Source: Lepturacanthus savala (lineage: Eukaryota > Chordata > Actinopteri > Scombriformes > Trichiuridae). From it: a stretch of DNA of 64,000 nucleotides. The stretch spans positions 4,267,449 to 4,331,448 of the forward strand of contig CM060461.1 of NCBI GenBank assembly GCA_030544235.1, written 5' to 3'. Within the stretch, counting starts at the first letter, position 1. Every line of letters begins with the position of its first letter. Below, one piece after another: positions 13,165-48,388 of this stretch. The notes below the pieces were generated by a model. It made no database searches and was not told where the DNA came from. It saw only the letters and a list, made by a program, of their open reading frames with translations. A program made the translations under genes and the position numbers.

Positions 13165-15320
13165 TTGCTGCTGGTGAAAATCTCCCCAAAAATGTCCCGT
13201 AAAGTGGCCCTTCCTGAAGTGCCTGAATCTGTTGAACAGTTGCAAAACATTCTTCAGGAAAATCTTCAACTCCAAGGCAGCTTCACTCTACAATATGAGG
13301 ATCCTGACTTTAACAATGCTCTCTGCAATTTAATTGACATTCATGAGTTGCCATCTGAGCGTGCTATCTTGCACATTCTTTGGGAAGAGTCTACACATGT
13401 TCAAGAGTCAGACTCTATTGATTCAGTGTCTTCCCTGGACACAGCCAGTGTATTAAGGAGAGAGTCACTCCAGAGTCTCATGATGATGTGGAATTGAAGT
13501 TGAGCAAAGGAAATGTGACATATGAACAGACCAAAAAATGCATCAGCTTAACAAGAGACATGAATATAGACATTTTGGACAAGATTGCACAGGCAGTTTT
13601 TGAAGTGAAAGCCTATCCTGACCAAGACCAGATTGAGTCAGTTGCTTCAGCAGGCTGTATCGAGGTCAGCATTAACCAGAAAAAGAGGAGCAGTGAAGAT
13701 GATGGTGCAAGCCCCTCGCTTAAGAGAGCAAAGCATGGTCCCTGACCACCCAGAAAACCAAAATGATGATTCATTAGAGGAAGAAAGACTGGCTCTGGTT
13801 GAGGAATTTAGGAAGAAGAATAAGAATGTTGCACTCATCAGACAAAAGATGGAGCTGACTTTTTCCTTGAGGCGCAGGGAGATCGTGGACCTGCAGCCCA
13901 TGGTGTCAGAGGTTCTGTAATGGTGGCCTGCTCTGTTTTTTGAGGCTGAGGTAAGCAGGTGAACCAACAATTTATAATAATATGTTGTGTTTATGATGTC
14001 GTCTTTTTTTAAAGTAAGTAGAAGAGTGTGTGTTGATTACAATGTATATTTTAACATGAAGATGGTGTTGAAATTGTATTGAAGATTTAAATTTCCTTTT
14101 CACATTTTTCAACAGATAGGAGAAGAGTTTTATCGCATCACAAACAAGAACCTCGTGGAAAACTTCAGAGCAGCCCTTTATGAGAACACTTGGAGGCTCC
14201 TGAGACTGTATCGGGTGAGGAGGACAGCTTTTTCATCACAGATGGATGAACTCCTCAACAGCCTGGATCAAGAGGTGAATTCTAGATGTAGTAATTTGAT
14301 AACTTTGAACATTATGAATAAAAAAATATTTTTTGCCTTCAGTGGCAAACCATAAAAATAAATGCATGCGTGTCTAAGGGCACAATAGCATGAATAAGCT
14401 AACCAATTCAGAGTGGTTGATCAAAGATATAAAAATACTGAATCACCGTGGTTCTTGTTGAACAAAGGGTATTTAAAAAAACATCTTGCTCAGTAGGGAT
14501 CTTTTTCCTAATGTTGTCAGACACTGACAATATTAGCCTGTCAGTGACCCGCTTACCCTTTTAAAGGGAGTAAACCTTACAATCACCATCTGCATATGGA
14601 ATAGGATAGCTGCTTGTTACATCTTGTAATGTTTCATGCAACTCTTTGTTTCAGACATCTGACATCACTGCACTACGACAAACTGCAGCATTGAAGGGCC
14701 TTCCCTTGTATCTCCGTGACAGTCAGGAGAAGCTCTTCAGGAACATTCTTGTGAGTGTTTATTAATATTAATTGTAAATATGTTATTATACTGTAGAGCT
14801 GTATTTAATGTTGACTTTAACCATTACCTCTTTGTCCACCTTGTTCCCTATTCTTTCCCAGTGTCTAGAGTGTCTTCAATAGTACTGTCCTGGCTATGAC
14901 TTGATGTAGTCTAACTGATGTTAGTAGATGTGTGTATGGGGGTTCAATTTTTAATTGTGGGGTATGGAATGGAAAAATATACCATCAAATGCATACTTAA
15001 TTCTATTTGGAAAAATGTTTATTCAATAATTTAGTTTTTTTTGTTTGTAATAGCTGATTCTGATTCACAGGATGTTAATGACTAATGTCTTGCACTTCAT
15101 GTCTTTGTCTTTTCCGGTTTGTCAACACAAGGACACTAACCCAGAAGAGGCGCAGACACGGGGACTCGTTGTAGGTATCCTCACAGTGTTGGAGGATGAC
15201 CCCAGTGCAGCTCCGCAAAATGTTGTGAATGTTGCTGTTGTCATAGAGGAGCAAATCATTCTACAAGATCTCCCAGACCTGGTAACTGCAATGGCGTACA
15301 CTCCTTCACTCTTTCAGTAG
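13165..15320 (+). pseudogene. SAMD3-like multicopy gene remnant, several exons
   Basis: Pieces match in order a family annotated in fish as sterile alpha motif domain-containing protein 3-like (recognised from memory). Exon A, about 13165-13948, runs from a PB1-like '..SFTLQYEDPDFNNALCNL..' to '..ALFFEAE'. Exon B, about 14116-14274, starts IGEEFYRIT and ends LDQE. Exon C, about 14655-14751, holds TSDITALRQTAALKG. Exon D, about 15131-15320, holds NPEEAQTRGLVVGILTVLED. GT/AG signals flank the pieces, so the copy kept introns and is not processed. It is broken by a frameshift near 13480, a deletion of about 40 codons after IESVAS (about 13645), a second frame change near 13735, and a TAA at about 13918 where the family reads on. 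Intact copies elsewhere could be functional; this one should not be. Confidence 0.7.
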
Positions 15321-16174
15321 ATCCTCATGTTAACAGATAATGTCAGATCTGGAATTTGTTGACCTCTGAACACCACATTGATTTACTCTTGCTGTTAACT
15401 CACACTCAACTCTGATGTACCTCGAACTCCCAGTCTCTTACATTTGCATATTTTGCACTTCATTGGGTTTTCCTCAAACATGTTTGTAAATTGCCACATA
15501 TTTGAGCAGTGTTACAAAAAAGAATTTGCAAGTTATGGTACTTGATGACCTTGTAATCAGATTTGTTAGTTTCATAGTTCATATTGGTGCTGTGTGGTCA
15601 TATGTGACATGTGTTTCATCTTTTATTCATGGAAGGGATGGCGCTCTGTAAACTTTTAAGAGATTTATAACATGTAGATTTATAGTTCTGGTCATGTAAT
15701 AATAATTTTTGAGAGCTGAAGTCATGGCACTCAGTAACCTTGCAAAGTAATCATTTAAACAGATTTATTAGATTCCATACTGGTTCTATATGGTCTTGGA
15801 CATACATGTTTGATCTTTTATTCACTCTCGAAGTTTACAAGTATACATACTATACTTACATTATACTTGGCCCTGTTCTAAGAGATACAGTAAATAAAAC
15901 AATTCTTTTGAATGTTGCATCTGTAATTATTTATACATTTGATTAGAAGTTATTGGTTCTAAATTATAAAGTTGGGTTACATTATAAATTACAGTGTACA
16001 ATGTAAAATTATAAGTTAGTTCAACTTATTGTTGAGTTGTGAAAAATCAGAATTCAGAGTTGAGAACTCAAAAGCAAAACTTAGAATATTTAGTTTATTT
16101 GTCCAACTTAAAATTTTATCAAAGTTTGTTGCCTTAAAATTTTAAGTTCACCCAAGTATTCTTTTATTACAGTG

Positions 16175-17285
16175 CACAAAACCTCACGTCTCCAAAAAAA
16201 CTATTAAATTGACAGGAGATGAATGAACCTGACTAATGTTTACTCTCCTTTTTGCCACCTTTTGGCCCACATTAGTTCTTGAGAAAAAATTTCTTTTTAC
16301 ACTAGATTGCAAAAGCAACATACACAACTTCCTCAATTATTCTTTTGCTCTACAAGCTGTCTGCCTGTGACGCTGGGTGTGTCGTGCAGTTTCTGCTGCA
16401 ACTTGAAACTAAGCTGATGAGAGCAGAATTCAAGAAAAAAGGAAGAAATAATAATAATAATAATAACATTTATGGAAATTCCCCAAACATTTAAGAAATA
16501 CAAATATTTAGGACTTTCCAAACTTGTCAGTTAGGTCTTAATCCCCTGTTCACATTTTACTGGATATTCATTTGATTCTTTGTTAAATTACAGCATTGTC
16601 ATATGGATTCATGCTTAAAACAATCAAAGGTAAATCAAATTTCCATGAAGAAAGAAGTTCCAAATGCATACTAACTTCATTTCAAAAAGAACTTTCGAAG
16701 GTGAAGAAGAAATTCATACTGCTTCCTGTAGCTGTGATGGCCATACCCTCCAGTTTCTGGACTGCCTCCAAGGTCCTAACACATTCTAAAATGTCCGAAC
16801 CAGTCTGAACTAGATCCAAACCAGGTACTAACCAGGAAAACCTGAAAACATTCCTAACAAGATCAAAGTGTTTCAAGCAAGGTCCAAACACAGGTCCAAA
16901 CAGAATATAAAGGTCACGTGATGTGGGGGGGTGGTTATCACTTTAGAGTGGCAGCCATTTTTTCTACCATGCTAACCTAACCTAAAACACAGAAAAAGGG
17001 TAATACTCATAAAAACATCTTGAATAAGCCCAATGTTAAAACGTCTGACAAAACAATAAACAATTTCATTTTCCGTCCTGTAGCATGATATTCAACTTAT
17101 ATTTCAACTTTTGTGTAGCTACTATGCTAACGTAGCAGAGCTTCTCTATTAGCATCACTGTACATATTAGCATTGTGTGGCTACTGTGGGGATATTGGTG
17201 ACATGACAGAATCAGAAGACCAATAGTAACTTATTTATTTGTTTATTTGCCATATAAACTCTGCTGACTTCTTAGGAATAATAGC
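16175..17285. other. intergenic spacer, no gene seen
   Basis: AT-rich, with an (ATA)n-type run near 16448-16466. No exon or complete element was recognised. Confidence 0.4.
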
Positions 17286-17369
17286 AAATATTTTTGGCTG
17301 AGTGGTTAAGGGGTTGGACTTGAAATCCAATGGGGTTTCCCCTCCCAGGTTCAAACCAAGCTTACAGTG
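17286..17369 (+). pseudogene. tRNA-Ser(UGA)-like sequence, probably a pseudogene
   Basis: The body from GGCTGAGTGGTTAAGG (A box region) through an anticodon arm with five paired bases and loop CTTGAAA (anticodon TGA), a GGGG/CCCC variable arm, and GGTTCAAACC (B box) follows tRNA-Ser(UGA) closely. The 5' and 3' acceptor strands do not pair into the 7-bp stem, so it is probably a dead copy or tRNA-derived repeat head rather than a working gene. Confidence 0.7.
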
Positions 17370-17616
17370 ATTGAGAGCTTTAACTCTTCTATTCATACTC
17401 TTGATAGAGCTGGAAATAGCTAAGGAAAACACCAGTGTTATGTCAGGTTCCCACAAGGACCCTTCATACCAAGATTATAATACAAATCTGTGTTTTATCA
17501 TGTTTTTGTCCTGTGTGAGATTTAAGAATTTAAAACATATAGACCACCTTTTTAAAAAGTATGCATCAGCTGTAAGACAGCTGTGAGGGCTTAGCTTTTA
17601 AATTCTGTCCTGTGTT

Positions 17617-20179
17617 TTACACCCAGGCCCTCCTTTCCTGATGAGATTCACTGCTGTCAGACTGTTGACCTGAGTTTGCTACCACAGTGTTCAGACCCAG
17701 CTTTTTGACACCCACAGATGTTGGTATCCCAGAGTTTGGAAGTGGTCTCTCCAGGCGAGGGGACGGCTGGGGCCTCATTTGGCTGCGGACAACATAGTGA
17801 GTTGTTGCCAGAGAGCCGATGGGGGCAGATGAGTGGGATGTTTCTGTTTTTGTGTCTGTGCATTTTAGGCTCTTCTCATTAGCAGATGTTTTAAAGCTGG
17901 GCCCTGCAGGCCCCTTTGAATGAAGGAATTCCCCATTTACCGAAACACCATTATTACACCCAGAGTGTTTTTCATCTCTGAGGCTATTATTTAAACTTCC
18001 GCTTGCACTGTTTTTGCTGCTTAAATCAGCATATTCAGGTGTAAAGCTTTGCTCTGCTTTACTCATCTCCTCCATCAGCATCACCCTCTTCTTTCTCCTC
18101 CATCTCACTATTGGCCTCATCGAGCCCAGCAGCTCAACCAGACTCAGTAGAACGGACGAGGCGGCGATGCCGAGCATGAAGTTGAGCATTAAGGTTTTCT
18201 CAGTAGGTCTGGAGATGTAGCATTCGACCCCAGACATGCAGGGAGCCTCGTAACAGAGGAAACTCTTTGGAACGGACAAACCAAAGAGGAAAAACTGGCC
18301 TGCGCCAAAAACTGCTTCCAAAAGGATCCGTAGAATCACAACCAGGAAGTAAGAGCAGTGGAAGCGCGGCATCCCCGGGAGGTCAGGAAGTGGAGCTTTG
18401 TTCAAGGACACTTCTTCAGAAAAGCTTGAGTTCTCCTGGCTGAATGTTGAATCTCCTCGACTCCAGTAGAAAGCTCCAGTGTAGGAACGCGACAACATCT
18501 TATGCATGACATAAAGCGCAAACATCAAATGCGGAAGGCTGAGAAGGACGAGGTGGAGCAACCACAGGCGGACCACGGACACAGGAGCAAACACATCGAA
18601 GCAAACGTTGGAGCAGCCTGGCTGGATGGTGTTGCAGACGAATCGCTCCTGCTCATCACCGAAGAGGCTGAATCCGGTCACAGAGACGACCAGCAGGCGC
18701 AAAACCAGCATCAGCATCCACCAGGTTTTACCTGCAACAGAGAAGCATTTACATTTACGCTGCAGCCAGACTTCTGACAGGAGATCACATCACCCCCCTC
18801 CAGGTCTGTCTACACTGGTTACCGGTCAAATGCAGAATCCATTTCAAACATCTTCTCTTCACATATATATCCATGAATGGACTGGCCCCCACTTAACTCT
18901 ATGACCTCTTAACTCCCTACACCACCGTCAGATCCCTCAGGGTGGCCAACCATGGCTTTTTAACAGCGAAACACAGAGGAGATGGTGCTTTCTCCATTGT
19001 AGCCCCCACACTTTGGAACAACATCCCCCATCCATCCAACACACCCCATCAGTCCCACATTCAAATCTATGCTCAAAATATACCTGTATGGAAAAGCTTT
19101 CAGATCACCATGACATTACTTACCTGTGTTTTTAGCCCTGATATTTGCTGTCTCCATTATGTGTTCTATTTCAATTTAAATGTTTTCAACATTTTTGTTG
19201 CTATTCTATTTGTTCTATTTCATTAGTACATCTAAAGCACTTTGATCAATTGCAAGTTGTTTTAAATGTGCTCTCTACAGTCTCCTGTCCCTTGTCTCCT
19301 CAGGCCACAGGCCTGCATCCTCTTTTCCCCACAGTAAATATCTTGCTCCTAAAATATCCCTGCCTCCTCGCCTGAGGCAGCATTTTAGTTCTACTTTTTT
19401 CTTGACAGTTTACAGACAGCATATGAAAATCTACTTTTAAATTAAATGCTGATGTACCAAAGAATATAAATCTATATTTGCTTAAATGGGAAATGTAGGA
19501 TTAAGTCTGTTTTTATGTTAGGTCATTGTTGTCAGTCTATACCCACTGTATACTGGCCAATCCCAGCACATACAGGTCAGAGGCAAGGATACACCCCAGA
19601 CAGGTCACTAGCCTATCGTGGAGTAAACACACATAGAGGTAATTTCCAGTCTCCAATTAACCTCAGCATGTTTTTGGACTGTGAGAGGAACCGGCAACCT
19701 TCTTGCTGTGAGACAACAGTGCTAACCACTATCCACCCACCTCATTTTGTATACAACCCAATATTATATTTGTATACAAAATAATACATAAATAAAACTA
19801 TTGGCCTAATTGTAGAGTGTCTGCCCTGAGACTGGGAGGTTGGGTGTTTGAGCCCTGGTTGGGTCATACCAAACACTGTGAAAATGGTACCCACTGCTTG
19901 GTGATCAGTATTAGGGTTGGACTTGGGGGTGTTAGATCACACTATTGCTGCCCACTGCTCCCTCAGGGAAAAGATCAAAAGCAGAGAAAATGTAATTTCC
20001 CATTATTCAAATGACAACATGTACAGCATAAATTCTCTAGATTCTAGATTCTCTCTCTGATTTGAAGGATAAATTACCCATAAACTATTTAGAATATTTA
20101 ACTAACAAAGGAAAAACTTACCCATGAAGGACAGGTTATGATTGAGAGTGATGAAGAGTAGATCTACTGCTCCCATCAT
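17617..20179 (-). CDS. gjd4: connexin, gap junction delta-4 (Cx40.1-like)
   Basis: Gap-junction subunit of 390 residues, coded by two exons: 20122-20179 (the start, giving MMGAVDLLF; the second Met is equally possible) and 17617-18731, joined by GTAAG/TTGCAG in phase 1. Four membrane segments are visible. The first extracellular loop has the connexin pattern C-x6-C-x3-C (C52, C59, C63) in FVCNTIQPGCSNVCFD. The second loop has C-x4-C-x5-C in FLCYEAPCMSGVECYISRP, followed by PTEK. The cytoplasmic tail is long and serine-rich and ends RRAWV, like the SEWV end I recall for human GJD4. The split after the short N-terminal exon and the position between fzd8 and ccny both fit GJD4. The 1.4-kb intron holds a LINE fragment. 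Confidence 0.92.
18757..19275 (+). mobile_element. L2-like LINE 3' fragment in the gjd4 intron
   Basis: Translates, with frame breaks, to the C-terminus of a fish L2/CR1-type ORF2: 'DHITPLQVCLHWLPVK', 'MNGLAPT', 'LLTPYTTVRSLR', 'APTLWNNIP'. It ends in the characteristic 'taaagcactttgat..' 3' tail. It is truncated at the 5' end and sits antisense to gjd4. Confidence 0.8.
19545..19740 (-). repeat. teleost interspersed repeat, reversed partial copy
   Basis: Carries the reverse complement of the 'ttgcctcacagcaagaagg' and 'ccaaaaacatgctgaggtt' phrases seen in the fuller copies at 29.05 and 47.85 kb. Confidence 0.75.
19810..19975 (+). repeat. possible SINE-like repeat
   Basis: 'gtctgccctgagactggg', 'ggttgggtgtttgagccct' and a downstream 'cccactgctccctcaggg' recall a common fish short repeat. 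No poly-A tail or second copy was found in the window, so this is tentative. Confidence 0.3.
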
Positions 20180-21205
20180 CACTGATCACAAGAGAAGTGA
20201 CAAATCCAAGTGAACTTTATTCTGTAGTCAGAAGTCTGTGACTGCTGTCTCCTCCAGCTCAGTCAGTCAGTAAATCCAGTCACCTGACATCCTGTAACTG
20301 CTCCTCAGTCCTGTCTGTGGAGGCCAGGACCTGAGCAGAGATCTATTCTTACCAGCTGCTACCAAAGCATTGTTGGGATGTCGAGGTGACGGTTGATTTT
20401 ACTGGAAGAGCAAGCTCAGAATAAGCTGCAAGACATAGGGATTTAAATCTGCTTTTACACAACGTTACTGCTTTTAAACAAGTTTCAATACTGTCCACAA
20501 AGCTTTTTAGCTTCTGATCATACATTATGTTTGTTTTTTGTTGTTTTGATGTTATTTGTTCCTGTATGCATTTTATATGAAACTTTTTCTCCCTAGCAGA
20601 TGAGATATTGTATCTCAATTGGACTTTCTTGGACAACAAATGGATAAATAAAGGACATTTAAAAAAAAAAAAAAAGGCCCATCTTATGTGTGTAGCATGA
20701 AGAATCAGACAGGACAGTTACTGTAATTAGCTTCCATTTTATTGTTGACCACATGTGCAACACATCATTTTAACAGTTGTTTATTGCATGAGTGTGAGTT
20801 ATTATATACAATTAGATTTGATTATATGTGATTGTCCTTATAACCTTTTACAATGTTTTATAATAAAGAAGAAAAAATAAGGTAAAATAACAAGGGAACC
20901 TAGAAAAAAAAACAAGACTATAAGAAAAAAATCATAGAACAACTTCAAAACTCTTCAATAGTGAATCCTTCACTATTGTTTAATATTGTTAATTGTGATC
21001 CATGTATTTATTCCACTATTTGACACTAACATTCAGTTTCTTATTATCTGATTGTATAAGTTATTCTTTGTAGTTTCTATGATTCTATGTACACTTGAAC
21101 TTCAGTTACACAGGTTGGTAAAGTATTAATGAGCAATGATCAGAACCAGCTGCAACAGCAGAAAATCATCCTTGATGATATGACCTCTGGGTGACCTCTG
21201 ATTGT
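20180..21205. other. gjd4-TRIM spacer, no gene seen
   Basis: AT-rich. An (A)15 run occurs near 20660, and short decayed frames upstream of it (20349-20639) have no recognisable domain. Confidence 0.4.
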
Positions 21206-22894
21206 TTACTTGGGCTTACACAACCAGGCACTGCTTCCAACGAACCCTTTAACCATTGGATTTAATAGGTGATTCAGAAGGAGTCCAGCATAGAGTGGCT
21301 GAGTGAACGTGGTCTGGACTCTGTGGATCAGAGTCATGGTCTCAGAGACTCTGTAAAAGGCCAGACGACCCGCTCTGTGGTCCAGGAACACTCCAACTCT
21401 GGGGGATACGGGACCTGAGAAGGGAGTTGTGATGTTGTTGAACAGAAACTCATACCTGTAAGGGCTACAATTTAAGGCCCAAGATTTATTATTATTTCCG
21501 AATCCACATTCCATGGAATCGTGTCTTCTGATGTTCTTGTAGGCGACTGCAGCATGAGCTCCTTCCCCGTTCCACTCAACCTCCCAGTAGCAACGACCAG
21601 TCAGACTCTCTCTGCTCAGGACCTGAAACCACCATCCGCTGAATCTGCCTACGTGATCATTGGACTCTTGATCAGTCATTATTGTTACTCTTCTGTTCCC
21701 CTCAGATAACCTCAGATATGCATTCGCTGTGTAAGGATCCCAAGTGATTTTGCGTGAATATCTTAAGAACTCAGCTCTGGTTTTGGGCTCTGGTTCTGAC
21801 AGCAAAACATCTACTTCAGTCAGTGAGATGTTTGTGGATTTGTCTTTCAGGATTTCTTGTAGTTTATCCCTGACCTTCAAAACAGTTGCGGTCATGTCTT
21901 CAAAGTGTCTCAAAGGATGGATCTTGATGCTGGATGTAGCTTCACTGAGTTGTGACAGTGAGGAGTATTGTTGTAGAAACTGGTTGTGATCCTCTGTGCC
22001 CGAAAGCAGCTCCAGTTCAGCATCTTTCCTCCTCAGCTCATTGATCTCCTGCTGCAGCTTCTCCTCAACGTCTTGGAGTCCACTCACTTTAATTTCCTGC
22101 TGGGATCTGATCTGCTGCTTCACCTCACAGCTTCTTTTCTGCAGGAGACAGATCAGCTCAGTGAAGGTCCTCTCACTGTCCTCCACTGCTTTATCAGCAG
22201 AGCGACTGATACCCTCCAGCTCCTGTTGAAGCTGCTTCAGGTCTTTCTCTCTGTCCTGGATCCTCTGCTGGATGTTCTGTCGACTCCCCTCCAACTCCTT
22301 CTGCCTCTCAGTCCTTTCTGCTGCAGCTGAGACTGTATCGTGGCCTTGATGTTTATCCACAGAGCAGAGATAACAGATAATCTGCTGATCGGTACGACAG
22401 AACATCTTCATCACCTCATCGTGACGAGAGCAGATGTTCTCCTGGAGTGTCTTGGAGGGGTCCACCAGCTTGTGTTTCTTTAATGGAGCTGCGTCATAAT
22501 GAGGCTGAAGATGATTCTCACAGTAAGAAGCCAAACACACCAGACAGGACTTAAGAGCTTTTTTCTTCCTACCAGTGCAGACATCACAGGACACATCTTC
22601 AGTTCCAGCATAGCAGTGATCATCATCAGCAGCAGCTTGGAGTCCAGTCTTCTCCAGTTCCTCCACTAGATCTGCTACCATGGTGTTCTTCACCAGGACA
22701 GGCCTTGGTGTGAAGCTCTGTCTGCACTGAGGGCAACTGAACATGTTCTTCTCATCCTCTCCATCCCAGTGGACGTTAATACAGTTCCTGCAGTAGCTGT
22801 GTCCACATGGAATAGTCACAGGATCCTTCAGTAGATCCAGACACAATGAACAAGAGAATTTTGCTTTATCTAGTTGAACTCCTTTCTGCTCCAT
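21206..22894 (-). CDS. TRIM-family E3 ubiquitin ligase, fish TRIM16/TRIM25-like (RING, B-box, coiled coil, B30.2)
   Basis: Intron-free 562-residue protein. The ATG at 22894 is chosen because MEQKGVQLD is the usual start of this fish family; the frame stays open 63 codons further upstream. The C3HC4 RING is complete (C15, C18, C30, H32, C35, C38, C54, C57), so E2-binding ligase activity is plausible. B-box-like CDVC..C and CSRHDEVMKMFC..H clusters follow, then a long coiled coil (about 190-310), then a C-terminal PRY-SPRY domain with WDPYTANAYLRLSEGNR and LTGRCYWEVEW. Such fish TRIMs are lineage-expanded and thought to act in innate immunity, with the SPRY reading the target; that role is inferred. 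The C-terminus after LYAGL is longer than I expect. It sits between gjd4 and ccny, where the mammalian block has no TRIM. Confidence 0.85.
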   Translation of the reverse strand: MEQKGVQLDKAKFSCSLCLDLLKDPVTIPCGHSYCRNCINVHWDGEDEKNMFSCPQCRQSFTPRPVLVKNTMVADLVEELEKTGLQAAADDDHCYAGTEDVSCDVCTGRKKKALKSCLVCLASYCENHLQPHYDAAPLKKHKLVDPSKTLQENICSRHDEVMKMFCRTDQQIICYLCSVDKHQGHDTVSAAAERTERQKELEGSRQNIQQRIQDREKDLKQLQQELEGISRSADKAVEDSERTFTELICLLQKRSCEVKQQIRSQQEIKVSGLQDVEEKLQQEINELRRKDAELELLSGTEDHNQFLQQYSSLSQLSEATSSIKIHPLRHFEDMTATVLKVRDKLQEILKDKSTNISLTEVDVLLSEPEPKTRAEFLRYSRKITWDPYTANAYLRLSEGNRRVTIMTDQESNDHVGRFSGWWFQVLSRESLTGRCYWEVEWNGEGAHAAVAYKNIRRHDSMECGFGNNNKSWALNCSPYRYEFLFNNITTPFSGPVSPRVGVFLDHRAGRLAFYRVSETMTLIHRVQTTFTQPLYAGLLLNHLLNPMVKGFVGSSAWLCKPK

Positions 22895-46746
<23,852 letters not shown>

Positions 46747-47260
46747 CTTTCCCCTTTATCCACCCCCGGAGGTTAGAGGCCTTTTTCTGCACTATATCCT
46801 TCTTTTTGCCGAAAACAGAGCTGAAACGACGGGTCACCGACCCCACCGAGTCCAGCCGGTCACCATGGAGCACCAGAGCGCGTAGGGTGCATCCGTACAG
46901 CGGCGCCCATGGATCCTGTCAAACCGTCGGTGTCCGCTGTCACGGCTGGATAAAACACGTCCCTCGTTCCGCCGGCGGTAGCAGAGGATCGCAGCCTGCC
47001 GCCGCTAGCTCCGGCATCGTGGAAGCATCCCGCGTCCGGGCAAAGATAAGCGGAGACGGTCGCTGGAGCGGCGGGAGGATCGGTGCTGTGTTCGCTGCTG
47101 CTGCTGCTGCTGCTGCTGTCAGGGTAGAGACCGACAGCAAACAGGCTGCAAATCCCCACAAACGGTTCCGGTTCAAGTGGGTGGATACAAACCAGAGAAG
47201 AGCGAGAGATGGAGCCAGAGGCGCAGCAGCTGATCTCATGATCTATAGGTGATAACGCTG
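46747..47260 (-). promoter_or_regulatory. ccny promoter/5' leader, GC-rich
   Basis: The roughly 500 bp upstream of the ccny start codon are CpG- and GC-rich, unlike both flanks, as for a housekeeping CpG-island promoter. It contains eight CTG units (47095-47118), which are CAG on the transcribed strand. There is no TATA box. Kozak context at the ATG is good (A at -3, G at +4). The exact transcription start cannot be placed. Confidence 0.6.
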
Positions 47261-47509
47261 CTGGTAGTTTTAGGTTCTTTAAAGCGGTTAATCTGGCGAT
47301 GGGTTAATGATTTGGCAGCATAGTATGTTGTTTTTTGTTTGAAATAATGCAAATTATAGTATTGTGTATCACAGTGCATGTGTGTATGTATGTTAATTTA
47401 AAGAATGAGATGTCTTCACATGAAGAAACATGCAGGGGTATAAATGAATAAATAATATGTATAAATAAATTATACAATAAAATACAATAGCAGCGGTTCT
47501 CAAAGCGCA

Positions 47510-47510
<1 letters not shown>
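47261..47510. other. ccny-crem spacer, no gene seen
   Basis: AT-rich with short ATAAAT-like runs. Confidence 0.4.
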
Positions 47511-47555
<45 letters not shown>

Positions 47556-47557
47556 TA
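47511..47557. repeat. (TG)n microsatellite, imperfect
   Basis: TG array with TA interruptions near both ends, followed at 47581-47597 by an (ATA)n run. Confidence 0.93.
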
Positions 47558-47846
47558 AAATGTGCAAAACATATAATTTAATAATAATAATAATAATACA
47601 TTTAATTTAATGGAAAATGATGTAAATATGTGCATATGTGCATTTACTGTTAATTTATGTTCATTTTTTAAGTTTTGTTTGAGGCAGTTTCACTCGTAAA
47701 TAAAATCAAGATGGGTTCTGTGGTTTAATTTTTGTGAGTTTAAGGGTCCTTTACATGAAAAGGTTTGAGCATCACTGAATATTTATATCATACAATTATA
47801 CAAATGAAATTTTATTTTGAACATTTTTTACTTTGAACAGATTAAA

Positions 47847-48190
47847 AGTGGGCGACACGGTGGGGCAGGGGTTAGCGTTGTTGCCTCACAGCAAGAAGGT
47901 CACAGGTTCAAGACCTCCTGCGTCTGGGACCTTTCTGTGTGGAGTTTGCATGTTCTTCCTGTGTCTGCGTGGGTTTTAACCAGGTACTCCGGCTTCCTCC
48001 CACAGTCCAAAAACATGCTCAGGTTAATTGGCGACTCTAAATTGCCTGTAGGTGTGAGTGAATGGTGTGTGTGTCCCACGATTGGACCATCTGGGGTGTA
48101 TCCCTGCCTCTCGCCGTAATGCACTGGGATTAGCTCCAGCAGACCCCTGCGACCCTAATGAGGAATAAGCAGGTATAGAAAATGAGATAT
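47847..48190 (+). repeat. teleost interspersed repeat, fullest copy
   Basis: Begins 'gggcgacacggtggggca', a typical head of this family, includes 'ttgcctcacagcaagaagg', and ends 'gaggaataagcaggtatag'. It is the best reference copy in the window. Confidence 0.87.
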
Positions 48191-48240
48191 TGAAAACTAC
48201 ATGAAAAGGAGGTAGAAGTAAACACTTATTTATTCCTCCA

Positions 48241-48388
<148 letters not shown>

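Larger units (their letters stand above)
11034..16174. mobile_element. putative CACTG-ended (EnSpm/CACTA-like) element carrying a SAMD3-like gene remnant
   Basis: The left end CACTGTAAAAAAAACAACTT and the right end ..TTATTACAGTG form short inverted termini starting CACTGTAA. Each end region is dense in AAGTTG/CAACTT-type motifs (left about 11045-11400, right about 15960-16150), like the subterminal repeats of CACTA-type transposons. A 2-bp CA is present on both flanks, compatible with a short target duplication but weak evidence. The interior holds two decayed protein-coding segments with introns. No transposase was recognised, so the family assignment is inference. Confidence 0.45.

Noticed and set aside
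46806..47252. 148-codon plus-strand frame over the ccny 5' region
   Set aside because: Open because of GC-rich, stop-poor promoter DNA; antisense to ccny exon 1 and the leader, with no similarity.
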